Source: Legionella lytica (lineage in GTDB: Bacteria > Pseudomonadota > Gammaproteobacteria > Legionellales > Legionellaceae). From it: a DNA stretch of 64,000 nucleotides. The notes beneath the pieces were generated by a model that saw nothing but the letters and a program-made list of their open reading frames with translations, had not been told where the DNA came from and did no database searches. Shown piece after piece: positions 33,784-42,396 of the stretch (position 1 is its first letter; every line of letters starts with the position of its first letter). Position numbers and translations under genes: made by a program. The DNA is taken from assembly GCF_023921225.1 (NCBI RefSeq), contig NZ_CP071527.1, forward strand, positions 1,330,501-1,394,500, read 5' to 3'.

Positions 33784-34156
33784 GCTGATTGTACATTTTG
33801 ATGTGTCTCAAGCCCAGAGACATCGCCCTTAAGTTAAAAAAATTTTGCAATGACCTGTAAGGGGGGCATGGATCAACATTGAGTTCAGGTGTGGCTTGAT
33901 GTTCTTGTTGGGCCATGACCCCAGCCTACAACTTATAAATATAATCCTTAACTTAACTTATAAGATACAGTTGCAAGCACCTAGCTTACATCATATTTTA
34001 TGACCATGTGGTGGGAATTTAGTACAGGGGATAACTGATCTATTTCTTACCGCTCTTGTAGAAAAAAAAAAAAAAGAACTGTACAATGTCGCCCCAAGAG
34101 CCCATATTTGGGATTTCGTAAATTTTTACTAATAAGAAGAATAAAGGAGATTGAGG
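33784..34156. other. Intergenic region with dispersed repeat and poly-A tract
   Basis: No gene is seen in these 373 bp. 33907-33950 is related to 60338-60384 (GTTGGGCCATGA, then CAAC-T/C-TATAAATATAAT), and similarity continues patchily to TATAAGATAC. A run of 14 A occurs at 34062-34075. AAAGGAG before 34157 is the pal ribosome site, and the right half presumably holds the pal promoter. Confidence 0.55.
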
Positions 34157-34681
34157 ATGAAAGCCGGATCAATTTGTAAATTAGGTCTGCTTGCAGCGAG
34201 TGTTTTATTGGTGGCAGCTTGTTCTAAGGCACCAGGAATGGCTGGAGCTGGTGTGAGTGATGCTGGTGCTAGTGCTCAAGGTCTAGGTCAATTTACTCGT
34301 TTTGCAGGTCAAGAGCCAGGTGAGTCTTATACTACTCAAGCACCTCATAACCAATTATATTTATTCTCTTATGATGACAGTGCTTTAAATCCTAAGTACC
34401 TGCCATCTGTAAATGCTCAGGCTGAATACTTGAAGTCACATTCTGGTGCACGTGTTTTAATCGCAGGTCATACTGACGAGCGTGGTAGCCGTGAATATAA
34501 CGTTGCTTTAGGTGAGCGCCGTGCAAACACTGTAGCAGACATTTTACGTATGGCTGGTGTAAGCAGACATCAAATGCGTGTAGTGAGCTATGGTAAAGAG
34601 CGTCCAATTAACTTAGGACATGATGCTGCGTCGCATGAACAAAACCGACGTGTAGAATTTACTTATGAGGCAACAAGATGA
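34157..34681 (+). CDS. pal: Peptidoglycan-associated lipoprotein Pal
   Basis: The preferred start is ATG 34157, with AAAGGAG upstream, giving 174 residues. A lipoprotein signal ends V-L-L-V-A-A-C. The OmpA-like peptidoglycan-binding domain (about 60-174) has the motif A-G-H-T-D-E-R-G-S-R-E-Y-N and G-E-R-R-A-N, and ends E-Q-N-R-R-V-E-F. Pal tethers the outer membrane to peptidoglycan as part of Tol-Pal and is a known abundant Legionella antigen. It overlaps cpoB by 4 bp. The other tol genes are not in this window. Confidence 0.95.
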   Translation: MKAGSICKLGLLAASVLLVAACSKAPGMAGAGVSDAGASAQGLGQFTRFAGQEPGESYTTQAPHNQLYLFSYDDSALNPKYLPSVNAQAEYLKSHSGARVLIAGHTDERGSREYNVALGERRANTVADILRMAGVSRHQMRVVSYGKERPINLGHDAASHEQNRRVEFTYEATR

Positions 34682-35625
34682 TTAATTGCAAAAGACACAT
34701 TATCGCTGCTGGTTTTTCGTTAATTCTTCCTTTGACCTGCTGGTCAGAGGCGCCTGTGGTTGATGATAGTGATAATTTTGCAATGATGGATGGGCGACAG
34801 GCGCGTGATGCGGCTGTTGCCGATTCTCGATATTACGATGATCCTCCAATGGAAGTGGCTCAAAATGATTATCCCTCTGATACGTATCAAGGGGATGATG
34901 GTCCAGCTCTTGCCAAAGATGATCAAATGAGTGGTCCCAGCAGTTCGAATGTCGCAGACAGTGCTTCATTAATTGAAAAAATCCAAACCTTACAAAAAGA
35001 AGTGCAAGAGCTTCGAGGACAGTTAGAAATCCAAGCTCATGATTTAAAATTATTACAGCAACAGCAAGTTGCCTTTTATAAAGATTTAGATTCTCGTTTA
35101 AGTGGTGGTGCCGCTGTTTCAGCAAAAGCAACTACAGATAAACCGGCAATGGATCTTTCTGTAGGTTCTAAAGAGCCTGCGCCAACAAATCATGTAGCAA
35201 AAACAGCGTCTACGCCAGAACCAGTAGTTACCCCAGTTTCTAGAGCCAACCCAGCTGATGAGCAAATCAGCTATTTAGCAGCTTATGAATTAATTAAGAA
35301 CAAGCGTTACGATGATGCTATCGGTTCAATGAGTACATTCGTACAAAAATATCCTCGTGGTGGTTACACTTCCAATGCACAATATTGGTTAGGAGAGTTG
35401 TACTTAGTTAAAAAAGATTATGCAAAAGCAATAGAGCATTTTGATATCGTATTAAAACAGTTTCCTACTTCAAGTAAATCTGCTGCAAGCATGTTGAAAG
35501 TAGGGTATGCCTACGCTGAAATGGGCAATAAGCCTGAGGCGCAAAAATATCTGCAACAAGTAGTAAGAGCTTATCCTAATACGCCTACTGCGCAATTGGC
35601 TAATTCAAAATTACAAACAATATGA
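34678..35625 (+). CDS. cpoB: Tol-Pal system protein CpoB (YbgF)
   Basis: This 315-residue periplasmic protein has a signal peptide (about 1-23), an acidic linker, a short coiled coil (about 98-135: S-L-I-E-K-I-Q-T-L-Q-K-E-V-Q-E-L) and three TPR-like repeats at 195-310 (Y-L-A-A-Y-E-L-I-K-N-K-R-Y-D-D-A, N-A-Q-Y-W-L-G-E-L-Y). This is the CpoB layout. The protein coordinates peptidoglycan synthesis with Tol-driven outer-membrane constriction. It is translationally coupled to pal. Confidence 0.92.
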   Translation: MINCKRHIIAAGFSLILPLTCWSEAPVVDDSDNFAMMDGRQARDAAVADSRYYDDPPMEVAQNDYPSDTYQGDDGPALAKDDQMSGPSSSNVADSASLIEKIQTLQKEVQELRGQLEIQAHDLKLLQQQQVAFYKDLDSRLSGGAAVSAKATTDKPAMDLSVGSKEPAPTNHVAKTASTPEPVVTPVSRANPADEQISYLAAYELIKNKRYDDAIGSMSTFVQKYPRGGYTSNAQYWLGELYLVKKDYAKAIEHFDIVLKQFPTSSKSAASMLKVGYAYAEMGNKPEAQKYLQQVVRAYPNTPTAQLANSKLQTI

Positions 35626-35677
35626 AGTCTTTTGTAAATCAAATATCAGATTTAGAGTTAGTTCCTTCATTGCTAAG

Positions 35678-35709
35678 ACACCCCATGATTTGCTTCACAG
35701 GGTGTTTTT
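35678..35709 (+). terminator. Rho-independent terminator after cpoB
   Basis: ACACCC and GGGTGT pair across a 16-nt loop and are followed by TTTTTC, about 50 bp after the cpoB stop. Confidence 0.6.
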
Positions 35710-35764
35710 CTCATTTATTCTTATACAACAGCTTTAACTGGAGTTAATTCCAAGGAGATCCATT

Positions 35765-36715
35765 ATGCATTGGCTAGCTCATGCTCCTGCTAATATTGCG
35801 TTAATTAAATATATGGGGAAGAAAGATGAGAGTTCCAATAACCCAGATAACTCCTCACTGTCTTACACCTTAAATAATCTATTAAGTACTGTAAAACTGG
35901 AAAAAATTGATTCTGCGCATGATGTATGGGAGCCTTTAGTTGTGCCAGGGCAGGCTAAATTCGCATTATCTGAATTAGGTGAAAAGAAGTTTTTAAACCA
36001 TTTAGCACGGATAAAAAAGCACTTTGGTTATGATGGTAGTTTTTTAGTACAGTCGTGTAACAACTTTCCTCATAGTAGCGGAATGGCAAGTTCTGCTTCA
36101 AGTTTTGCAGCACTTACTCGATGTGCTGTATATGCTCTCGCTGAATTAACTCAACAAGAACTACTCGTAGTGGAGGAGCAGGCCTCATTAAGCCGCTTGG
36201 GATCGGGTTCATCTTGCCGTTCGTTCCATACCCCTTGGGTTTTATGGCAGAATGATAATGTGGTAAAACCAATAGAGTTGCCTTATCCTGAATTAATACA
36301 TCAGGTTGTAGTTATTAGTGCTGAGCAAAAAGCGGTATCGTCGAGTGAAGCACATAAGCTGGTTAAAAGCAGTGAGCTTTATGCAACTCGTTCTGAGAGG
36401 GCAGAGGAGAATTTAAAGTTATTACTTAACGCATTTATGGCAAACGACTGGGAAAGCGCTTACCGGATTTGCTGGCGTGAGTTTCAAGATATGCATCAAT
36501 TGTTTAATACCTGTGCACAACCTTTTTCTTATATATCATCAAATAGCTTGGGTGTACTGAATGATTTGCAGCAATTGTGGGATAACAAAGGCGATGGGCC
36601 TATCGTAACCATGGATGCTGGACCAAATATCCATTTATTGTATCGACCTGATCAAATGGAAATGGCACGTGAATTCAAGCGTGATTATCTGGTAGGTAAT
36701 TATGAAGTTCTATGA
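35765..36715 (+). CDS. mvaD: Diphosphomevalonate decarboxylase
   Basis: The 316-residue GHMP-superfamily enzyme makes isopentenyl diphosphate from diphosphomevalonate. Visible family signatures are A-P-A-N-I-A-L-I-K-Y-M-G-K at the N-terminus, H-S-S-G-M-A-S-S-A-S-S-F-A-A-L at about 103, the diagnostic S-R-L-G-S-G-S-S-C-R-S, and a C-terminal M-D-A-G-P-N-I-H-L-L-Y with the catalytic-type Asp. AAGGAG lies 9 nt before the ATG. It overlaps the mevalonate kinase gene by 14 bp. With the mvaA cluster it accounts for four mevalonate-pathway steps in the window. Confidence 0.92.
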   Translation: MHWLAHAPANIALIKYMGKKDESSNNPDNSSLSYTLNNLLSTVKLEKIDSAHDVWEPLVVPGQAKFALSELGEKKFLNHLARIKKHFGYDGSFLVQSCNNFPHSSGMASSASSFAALTRCAVYALAELTQQELLVVEEQASLSRLGSGSSCRSFHTPWVLWQNDNVVKPIELPYPELIHQVVVISAEQKAVSSSEAHKLVKSSELYATRSERAEENLKLLLNAFMANDWESAYRICWREFQDMHQLFNTCAQPFSYISSNSLGVLNDLQQLWDNKGDGPIVTMDAGPNIHLLYRPDQMEMAREFKRDYLVGNYEVL

Positions 36716-37583
36716 TTTTGAGACAACAACTTATGGTAAATGGATTTTAGTAGGCGAACATGCCGTTGTTCGTGGGCATGCAGCCTTGGTTTTCCCGATT
36801 AAAGCAAGAAAGTTAATTTTTACCTACTCTGCTAATGCACCATCATTAAGTGCGGATTATCTGGGCAGTAGTGGCTCTGATATGCACCTACTGTTTTGGA
36901 GTGTATTAGAACATGGATTAAAGCTGTTAGGACATTCTTTAAATGAGCTTGGTGGCCATTTCCTGTTAAATAGCACTATTCCAGTAGGTGGGGGAATGGG
37001 AGCTTCTGCTGCACTTTGTGTGGCAATGAGTCGCTGGTTTTGCGCCCAGCAAATGCTTGCTCCTGCGGAATGTAATGCCTTTGCTAAGGAGTTGGAACAT
37101 TTATTTCATGGTAAAAGTAGTGGTTTAGACGTTGCAGGTGTCGCTGCAGAAGGAGGGGTTTATTTTAAAGCCGGAGAAGTGTTTCCTTTGCAGCAAACAG
37201 CCCAACCACAGTTTTTTTTATCGTCATGCAATCAAATTGGTATTACTTCTCATTGCATTCAGCAGGTGCAGCATTTGTGGACGAATGAGCCTCTATTGGC
37301 AAAACAGCTAGATTTACAAATGGCTGAATCCGTTGAGGATGCTAAAGTTGCGTTGGAGCAGGGTGGTTCGGAAGTAACTAGTAGTTTAGCTAAGGCAATT
37401 AATAAAGCAGCCGATTGTTTTATGCAGTGGGGTTTGGTTAGTGAGAGCTTGCAACAGCATATGAATTGGTTGACTTCCATGGGGGCTTTGGCAGTGAAGC
37501 CTACAGGCTCTGGTGGAGGTGGTTTTGTTTTGAGTCTGTGGGATAGACAACCTCCAGAACACTTGGAGTTATTAGCAGTGTAA
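36702..37583 (+). CDS. mvk: Mevalonate kinase
   Basis: This 293-residue GHMP kinase phosphorylates mevalonate. It has the N-terminal G-K-W-I-L-V-G-E-H-A-V-V-R-G, the phosphate loop P-V-G-G-G-M-G-A-S-A-A at 94-104, the G-K-S-S-G-L-D-V-A motif with the catalytic Asp, and a C-terminal T-G-S-G-G-G-G-F. It begins inside the mvaD 3' end, so the two are translationally linked. The N-terminal G-E-H-A-V distinguishes mevalonate kinase from the G-E-Y-A-A of the kinase at 25804. Confidence 0.9.
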   Translation: MKFYDFETTTYGKWILVGEHAVVRGHAALVFPIKARKLIFTYSANAPSLSADYLGSSGSDMHLLFWSVLEHGLKLLGHSLNELGGHFLLNSTIPVGGGMGASAALCVAMSRWFCAQQMLAPAECNAFAKELEHLFHGKSSGLDVAGVAAEGGVYFKAGEVFPLQQTAQPQFFLSSCNQIGITSHCIQQVQHLWTNEPLLAKQLDLQMAESVEDAKVALEQGGSEVTSSLAKAINKAADCFMQWGLVSESLQQHMNWLTSMGALAVKPTGSGGGGFVLSLWDRQPPEHLELLAV

Positions 37584-37588
37584 ATTAG

Positions 37589-37646
37589 GCCCATGGCCCA
37601 ACATTCAGTTCCAATGTGGAACGATGCCTCGCATTGGGCTATGGGC
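37589..37646. terminator. Hairpin between convergent mvk and ftsB
   Basis: GCCCATGGCCCAA pairs with TTGGGCTATGGGC (one mismatch) across a 32-bp loop that has its own short stem. It lies between convergent genes and resembles the GGCCCAAC-type dispersed palindromes elsewhere in the window. It could act as terminator for both genes. Confidence 0.5.
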
Positions 37647-37681
37647 ACAAGCTACGCTGTTAAAAGGACGACGTACAACGA

Positions 37682-37951
37682 CTAATCAACAAACTGATAA
37701 TACACTTCGTTTTGTTTAATCATACCTAATTCATGACGAGCTTGTTCTTCTAAAGCTTGGTCACCACTTTTGAGTTCTTTAATATCTGCTTCCAGAGCTC
37801 GATTCCGTGCAACTAATTTATCGTTTTCCTGCTCATGATCGGCTAATTTTTTTTGCAAAGCGACCCATTGGATTAAGTTGCCATCTCCGAGCCAAAGTTT
37901 ATGTTGGAGCACGACTAAGGCAATAATTAAAATGATAAATACTGGGCGCAT
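37682..37951 (-). CDS. ftsB: Cell-division protein FtsB
   Basis: This 89-residue bitopic protein has one N-terminal membrane helix (about 3-16), then a coiled coil (about 28-70: Q-K-K-L-A-D-H-E-Q-E-N-D-K-L-V-A-R-N) and the typical FtsB end (E-E-Q-A-R-H-E-L-G-M-I-K-Q-N-E-V-Y-Y-Q-F). It joins FtsL and FtsQ in the divisome. Length is normal. It stands alone, convergent with mvk. Confidence 0.92.
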   Translation of the reverse strand: MRPVFIILIIALVVLQHKLWLGDGNLIQWVALQKKLADHEQENDKLVARNRALEADIKELKSGDQALEEQARHELGMIKQNEVYYQFVD

Positions 37952-38055
37952 AAAGTTAGCTTGTTAGTTAAGGTCTTCGTAAATTTTATTGTATTACTTT
38001 ATTTCAATAAGGAGCAATATCTTAGGGAATAATTTTAGAAGTTAATTAAAGGTTT

Positions 38056-38210
38056 GGTTGCTTGCCACTAATGGCACTTACTTTAGGAATTTGCCTCGCT
38101 CATGGTTTACCTGATTTCGCTACGCTGTATCGTAGTGAAATCAGGCGAATTATGGGCATAGCGCATTCATCTTTTTTTTCTTAAGTAAGTGCCATTAGTG
38201 GCAAGCAACC
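38056..38210. repeat. 155-bp palindromic element with 28-bp perfect terminal arms
   Basis: The left arm 38056-38083 (GGTTGCTTGCCACTAATGGC then ACTTACTT) is the exact reverse complement of 38183-38210. A nested inverted repeat of 15 bp (CCTGATTTCGCTACG with CGTAGTGAAATCAGG, one mismatch) sits near the centre. No ORF is inside. It fits a small non-autonomous mobile element or a long RNA hairpin between ftsB and cbpM. Confidence 0.85.
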
Positions 38211-38233
38211 AGGTTATATCTAAGATAAAGATG

Positions 38234-38548
38234 CTAAAAATGCCTGCGCATTATATCCAATTCGTCATTTAATTTTTCTATTTTCTCTAAAAGCTCAATA
38301 GCGAGCACCACTCCAGGTAAATTAATACCTAAATCACAATGCAAGCGAAAAGCGGATTCAATTTTATGTAATTCTTTTTGGTTGAGTTTCAGCTGCTCAA
38401 GCTCTGTAGAAGCGTTGGAGAATAATCCATGCTCCATCATTTCACTTAATAATTGCTTCGGTATGTTGTACTTATGGCATACTTCGGTATAAGTAAATGT
38501 TTTAGTTTCTTCAATAATTACACCGACTAAAATATCATTTTTGTCCAT
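38234..38548 (-). CDS. cbpM: CbpM-type chaperone modulator (MerR-like)
   Basis: This 104-residue protein matches CbpM: E-T-K-T-F-T-Y-T-E-V-C-H-K-Y-N-I helix-turn-helix-like N-terminus, a central M-M-E-H-G-L-F, and D-L-G-I-N-L-P-G-V-V-L-A-I-E-L-L followed by a terminal helix. CbpM inhibits the J-domain protein CbpA by binding it. The start lies 2 bp after the cbpA stop, as in E. coli. Confidence 0.85.
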   Translation of the reverse strand: MDKNDILVGVIIEETKTFTYTEVCHKYNIPKQLLSEMMEHGLFSNASTELEQLKLNQKELHKIESAFRLHCDLGINLPGVVLAIELLEKIEKLNDELDIMRRHF

Positions 38549-38550
38549 GT

Positions 38551-39447
38551 TTAAGCCCCCATCTTGTCACGAGGATTATAAGGCATTACTTCAGCCATTT
38601 TTTTATAAAGCTCTGTTGCTGCTTCACTAGTTGCTGGTGGAGTAATAATCTTTAATAGTACGTATTGGTTGCCTGGTGTGCTACCGGGAAGCCCACGATT
38701 TTTTAATCTTAATTTTTGCCCTCCTTGTGAACTGGGAGGAATTTTTAAGTCAATTTTTCCTGCTAAAGTCGGTACAGTTACCGTTGCACCTAAGGCTGCT
38801 TCCCAAGGCGTAATGGGAAGGGTAAGGTAAATATCATTATCCATTAGATCAAAAATAGGATGTTTGTCGATTTCAATTGTTAGGTAAATGTCTCCAGGTG
38901 GACCACCCTGAACTCCGGGCGCACCTTGTCCAGCGACTCGAATCTGTTGGCCGGATTTAACTCCTTGAGGAATTTTTACTTTCAAGGTCTGGCTTGCTTT
39001 AGTACCTTCTGGGGTGGGAACTTCGATGGTTCGTGTGGTTCCATTAAAGGCCTCCTCCAGACTAACATTAATTTTTCCTTGATAATCTCGCCCAGCCATT
39101 GGTTGTTGCTGATATCGTGAATGACCAAATAAGGACTCAAAGAAATCGTCATTAAATTGTGTACCATGACTTTGATAGGGGCCAGAGTGTTCGTTATGCC
39201 AGCCTGATTGTTGTTGGGCATGAGCGTGAAATTCGCGGTTTTTTAGGTAATTATCGTATTCGGCACGTTTCACCGGATCTTTAAGTACCTCATAAGCCTC
39301 GCCCATTTCTTTAAAGCGTTCTTCTGCATCCTTCTCTTTGCTGAGATCTGGATGATATTTACGGGCCAGTCTACGATAGGCTAGCTTAATGTCTTTTTCA
39401 GTTGCATCGTGGCTTAGTCCCATTATTTTATAATAGTCATTATCCAT
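38551..39447 (-). CDS. cbpA: CbpA-type DnaJ-family co-chaperone
   Basis: The 298-residue protein begins with a J domain (residues 3-68: D-Y-Y-K-I-M-G-L-S-H-D-A-T, with the H-P-D triad in Y-H-P-D-L-S). A Gly/Gln-rich linker and two DnaJ C-terminal substrate-binding barrels follow. It has no DnaJ zinc finger, which marks CbpA. It stimulates DnaK and in E. coli also binds curved DNA. Its modulator CbpM is directly downstream, and phaC lies 21 bp upstream on the same strand. Confidence 0.92.
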   Translation of the reverse strand: MDNDYYKIMGLSHDATEKDIKLAYRRLARKYHPDLSKEKDAEERFKEMGEAYEVLKDPVKRAEYDNYLKNREFHAHAQQQSGWHNEHSGPYQSHGTQFNDDFFESLFGHSRYQQQPMAGRDYQGKINVSLEEAFNGTTRTIEVPTPEGTKASQTLKVKIPQGVKSGQQIRVAGQGAPGVQGGPPGDIYLTIEIDKHPIFDLMDNDIYLTLPITPWEAALGATVTVPTLAGKIDLKIPPSSQGGQKLRLKNRGLPGSTPGNQYVLLKIITPPATSEAATELYKKMAEVMPYNPRDKMGA

Positions 39448-39468
39448 TTTTAGACCTCAATTGCGTTT

Positions 39469-41265
39469 TTATTTTTGTAATACATAGACACCCGGAGCAT
39501 CCGGTAATTTTTTATCCAGGCTTGGTGCTTTGATCTTAGAACGACTTGATTGTTTAACAAGCCATTCATGCCAGGCTATCCACCAAGAGCCCGATTTTTT
39601 TTCTGCTTCTTCTCGCCACATGGTTGGGCCAATATAAGAGGCATCTTTTTTCTGTTCATGAATTAAGTAACTGCGATCTCCATGACCGGGCTCACTGACA
39701 ATACCTGCATTATGTCCACCACTGGTGAGCACAAAAGTAATATCCCCATGAATCATTAAATGTGTTTTATAAACTGATTTCCAAGGGGCAACGTGATCGT
39801 TTTCCGTACTGACTATAAATGCAGGAGTGTGAATATTTTCAGCAACTATGTATTTTCCCCCAATAGTGAACCGTCCTTCAGCAAAATCGTTATTGAGGAA
39901 TAATTTTTCTAAATATTCACTATGCATTTTATAAGGCATACGTGTGGCATCTGCGTTCCATGCTAACAATGCGATCATACCTCTTTGGGTGCCATGCATA
40001 TAGTCTTGAACCATTTTCGACCAAATAAGATCATAGGAACGTAACATCTGGAATGTACCTGACATCTGTTTGGTATCTAAATATCCCTGATCCCACATCA
40101 TACTTTTTAAGAAAGATACTTCACTACGCGTGATGAATAACAATAATTCGCCTGCTTCAGTAAAATCACCTTGTGCTGCGAGTAAGGACAATGATTTTAG
40201 ACGGAAGTCATTATTTTTAGCCATCGCGGCAGCAGTAATCATGGCCAAGGTACCACCAAGACAATAACCCATTAAATGAATTTTAGTATTCGGTATAATG
40301 TTAGACACTGCATCAATGGCGGCCATTGCTCCTAGACTGTAATAATCTTCAAGGCCAATATCACGGTCTTTAGAATCTGGATTTTTCCAAGAAACAATAA
40401 AAACAGTATGCCCTTGCTGGGTAAGCCATTTAACTAAAGAGTTCTTGGGCAATAAATCCAGAATATAGTATTTCATAATCCATGCGGGAAGCATCAATAC
40501 AGGTTCTTTATAAACATGGCTAGTTGACGCTTCATACTGGATTAACTCAATTAAGTGGTTTTGGAATACTACTTTGCCTTTGGTAATCGCTACTTGCTTG
40601 CCTGGAATAAAATTTTCCACACCAGCAGGAGGAGAGCCGGTCAATTTTTCTATGAGATCTTGTACTGCTAATTCAGTTCCACGAATTAGGTTTTTGCCAT
40701 TTGAGCGTAGAGTTTCTTGAAATAAGTCTGGATTACTTAATACAAAATTTGAGGGAGATACCGCGTCAAGGATTTGTCGAGTAATGAAGGAAATAGTCCT
40801 TTTTACTGGCACAGGGAGCCCAGGGATTTCTGTAGCTGCCTTTAACCCCCATTCCTCAATTTGCAAAAATTGCTCAGCCCACAGACGCCAGGGATAGTAA
40901 CTCCAATTATCTGTATGAAAACGTACGTCATGACCATCAGCAGGTTTCTCTTTATTTAATAGATTGTTTATATGATCGGAAAAATTTATTGCTGGATAGA
41001 ACCCTAGTTTTATCATGGTGCCTGGTGATTGCATGAGTTGCGAAATCCAGGAGAAATAGGAAACACCAATAGATGCGGGACTAATTCCTGCAGTAATTTT
41101 GGCTAAATTAGCTTGGTAGGTTTTATTGATAAAATCAAAAATATCATCTGTTTCTGGTGGATCACAGTCTTTACACTCTTCGGCACTTAGTGTAGCTTGT
41201 TGCTCTTCAGTTGCAGGTGGCTGTTGTTTTTTTTTAGCAGGAACAGCCTTTGCCTTTTTTTTCAT
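39469..41265 (-). CDS. phaC: Class I-type polyhydroxyalkanoate synthase
   Basis: PhaC polymerises hydroxyacyl-CoA into storage polyester, which Legionella uses in its cyst-like or transmissive stage. From ATG 41265 (M-K-K-K-A-K-A-V) the product is 598 residues. The lipase-like box G-Y-C-L-G-G has the nucleophile Cys. The catalytic Asp is in T-E-N-D-H-V-A-P-W and the His in T-S-G-G-H-N-A-G-I. The PhaC N-terminal domain covers about 90-260 (D-W-R-F-like D-V-R-F-H-T-D-N-W-S-Y-Y-P-W). The open frame extends upstream to 41343, but the first 26 codons look non-coding. The gene precedes cbpA by 21 bp. Confidence 0.9.
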   Translation of the reverse strand: MKKKAKAVPAKKKQQPPATEEQQATLSAEECKDCDPPETDDIFDFINKTYQANLAKITAGISPASIGVSYFSWISQLMQSPGTMIKLGFYPAINFSDHINNLLNKEKPADGHDVRFHTDNWSYYPWRLWAEQFLQIEEWGLKAATEIPGLPVPVKRTISFITRQILDAVSPSNFVLSNPDLFQETLRSNGKNLIRGTELAVQDLIEKLTGSPPAGVENFIPGKQVAITKGKVVFQNHLIELIQYEASTSHVYKEPVLMLPAWIMKYYILDLLPKNSLVKWLTQQGHTVFIVSWKNPDSKDRDIGLEDYYSLGAMAAIDAVSNIIPNTKIHLMGYCLGGTLAMITAAAMAKNNDFRLKSLSLLAAQGDFTEAGELLLFITRSEVSFLKSMMWDQGYLDTKQMSGTFQMLRSYDLIWSKMVQDYMHGTQRGMIALLAWNADATRMPYKMHSEYLEKLFLNNDFAEGRFTIGGKYIVAENIHTPAFIVSTENDHVAPWKSVYKTHLMIHGDITFVLTSGGHNAGIVSEPGHGDRSYLIHEQKKDASYIGPTMWREEAEKKSGSWWIAWHEWLVKQSSRSKIKAPSLDKKLPDAPGVYVLQK

Positions 41266-41385
41266 GGTGTCTGTCTCAATGCAATTAGTTTTAATAAAAA
41301 AAGTATAGCAGTTTCTTATGCTTATACCTAAGAGACAATACATGCTGGTTTTTAGCAGTGCACTTAATTTTATTGGAGATTTTTT

Positions 41386-41724
41386 ATGCGAAACTGTATG
41401 TTTAAAGTTTTAGTTGCTGGAGTTTTTGGGTTGCTGGTAGGTTGTCAGTCTAATCCAGGTAAACCAGCATCTTTATTTGGTGCACCATTTGCTAATCCTT
41501 CATTTGCTCCTTCTTCCCAAGGGAATTTGACTCAATCAGTACAAGAGGCATTAATGCGTAATGATGAACTAGCTGTAGCGCCTATTCGCGTTGAAACGCG
41601 ACAAAATGTGGTGATTTTATCAGGATATGTTAAAAAGATTCGTCAAAGTGATACGGCAGAATTAATTGCACGTCAAGTCCCTGGCGTTCAATCTGTGGAA
41701 AACCGTATTATCGTTCGTCCATAA
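41386..41724 (+). CDS. Small BON-domain lipoprotein
   Basis: This 112-residue lipoprotein has a type II signal ending L-L-V-G-C at about residue 20. A single BON domain lies at 48-112 (L-T-Q-S-V-Q-E-A-L-M-R-N, V-V-I-L-S-G-Y-V, V-P-G-V-Q-S-V-E-N-R-I). BON domains bind phospholipid or envelope surfaces. OsmY and DolP proteins have two, this one has one. It is divergent from phaC by about 120 bp. Confidence 0.82.
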   Translation: MRNCMFKVLVAGVFGLLVGCQSNPGKPASLFGAPFANPSFAPSSQGNLTQSVQEALMRNDELAVAPIRVETRQNVVILSGYVKKIRQSDTAELIARQVPGVQSVENRIIVRP

Positions 41725-41747
41725 ACTTAAGACATTTGATTCAGCCT

Positions 41748-41792
41748 GGCCTAACCAGGATTTTCCTACCTAAGGAAAACCTTGGTTAGGCC
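41748..41792. terminator. Long hairpin after the BON lipoprotein gene
   Basis: GGCCTAACCAGGATTTTCCT pairs with AAGGAAAACCTTGGTTAGGCC nearly perfectly, loop of about 4 nt. It begins 24 bp after the stop. There is no long T-run, so it may be a terminator or a structured repeat. Confidence 0.6.
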
Positions 41793-41901
41793 TTCCCATA
41801 CCAAAATGACGAATAAAAATCAGCTATAGTAAAGATCTCAAAAAGACTTCATTGTACTATATTTATACAATAGAGATGTTTTATATCTTATGGAGAAAAA
41901 A

Positions 41902-42345
41902 ATGGCTGACTTAATTCACAGTGTCTTGCCTATGCCTCGTCGCGCAATTACTTACATCCGTCCTGATGAATCAATAAGGAAATGTGTTGATTTGATGAAT
42001 GCACTGGATATTGGTGCTTTAGTGGTGGTGGATGATGAGAAAAAGCTAATTGGCATAGTAAGTGAACGTGATATTGTTCGCTCCTGTTTACATAAATGCG
42101 TTAATATGGATACCGGGAAGGTTGCAGATGTTGTTTATAAAAATGTGACTATTCTGAGTTCTAATGATGAAGTGGAAAAGGCAATGCAAGCCATGACCAC
42201 TACAAAACGAAGGCACATTCTAATTCGTGATGATGAGCAACAGGACTTTATAGCTATTGTATCGATTGGTGACTTGCTTTATCACATACTGGAAGATAAA
42301 TCGCGAATTATAGAGCACTTAGAAAATTACATTCATACCTATTAA
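41902..42345 (+). CDS. CBS-domain pair protein
   Basis: The 147-residue product (M-A-D-L-I-H-S-V) has two CBS domains: I-T-Y-I-R-P-D-E-S-I-R-K-C-V-D-L-M with G-I-V-S-E-R-D-I-V-R, and V-T-I-L-S-S-N-D-E-V-E-K-A-M-Q-A-M with I-V-S-I-G-D-L-L. This is the standalone CBS-pair protein type that binds adenosine nucleotides. ATG 41902 is preferred over 41890 because TGGAGA sits just upstream. The next gene starts 51 bp away. Confidence 0.85.
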   Translation: MADLIHSVLPMPRRAITYIRPDESIRKCVDLMNALDIGALVVVDDEKKLIGIVSERDIVRSCLHKCVNMDTGKVADVVYKNVTILSSNDEVEKAMQAMTTTKRRHILIRDDEQQDFIAIVSIGDLLYHILEDKSRIIEHLENYIHTY

Positions 42346-42396
42346 CGAGATAACGATGAGTGCTATAGTATTGTTTTCAATATAAGTTTGTATCTT

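Noticed and set aside
34062..34075. Run of 14 A as a phase-variable tract
   Set aside because: It lies outside any coding frame, about 80 bp before the pal start, and no promoter spacing can be fixed, so no phase-variation claim is justified.
41266..41343. Upstream extension of PhaC to an ATG at 41343
   Set aside because: The 26 residues look non-coding and reach into the promoter region of the divergent lipoprotein gene. M-K-K-K-A-K-A-V is the usual type of start.
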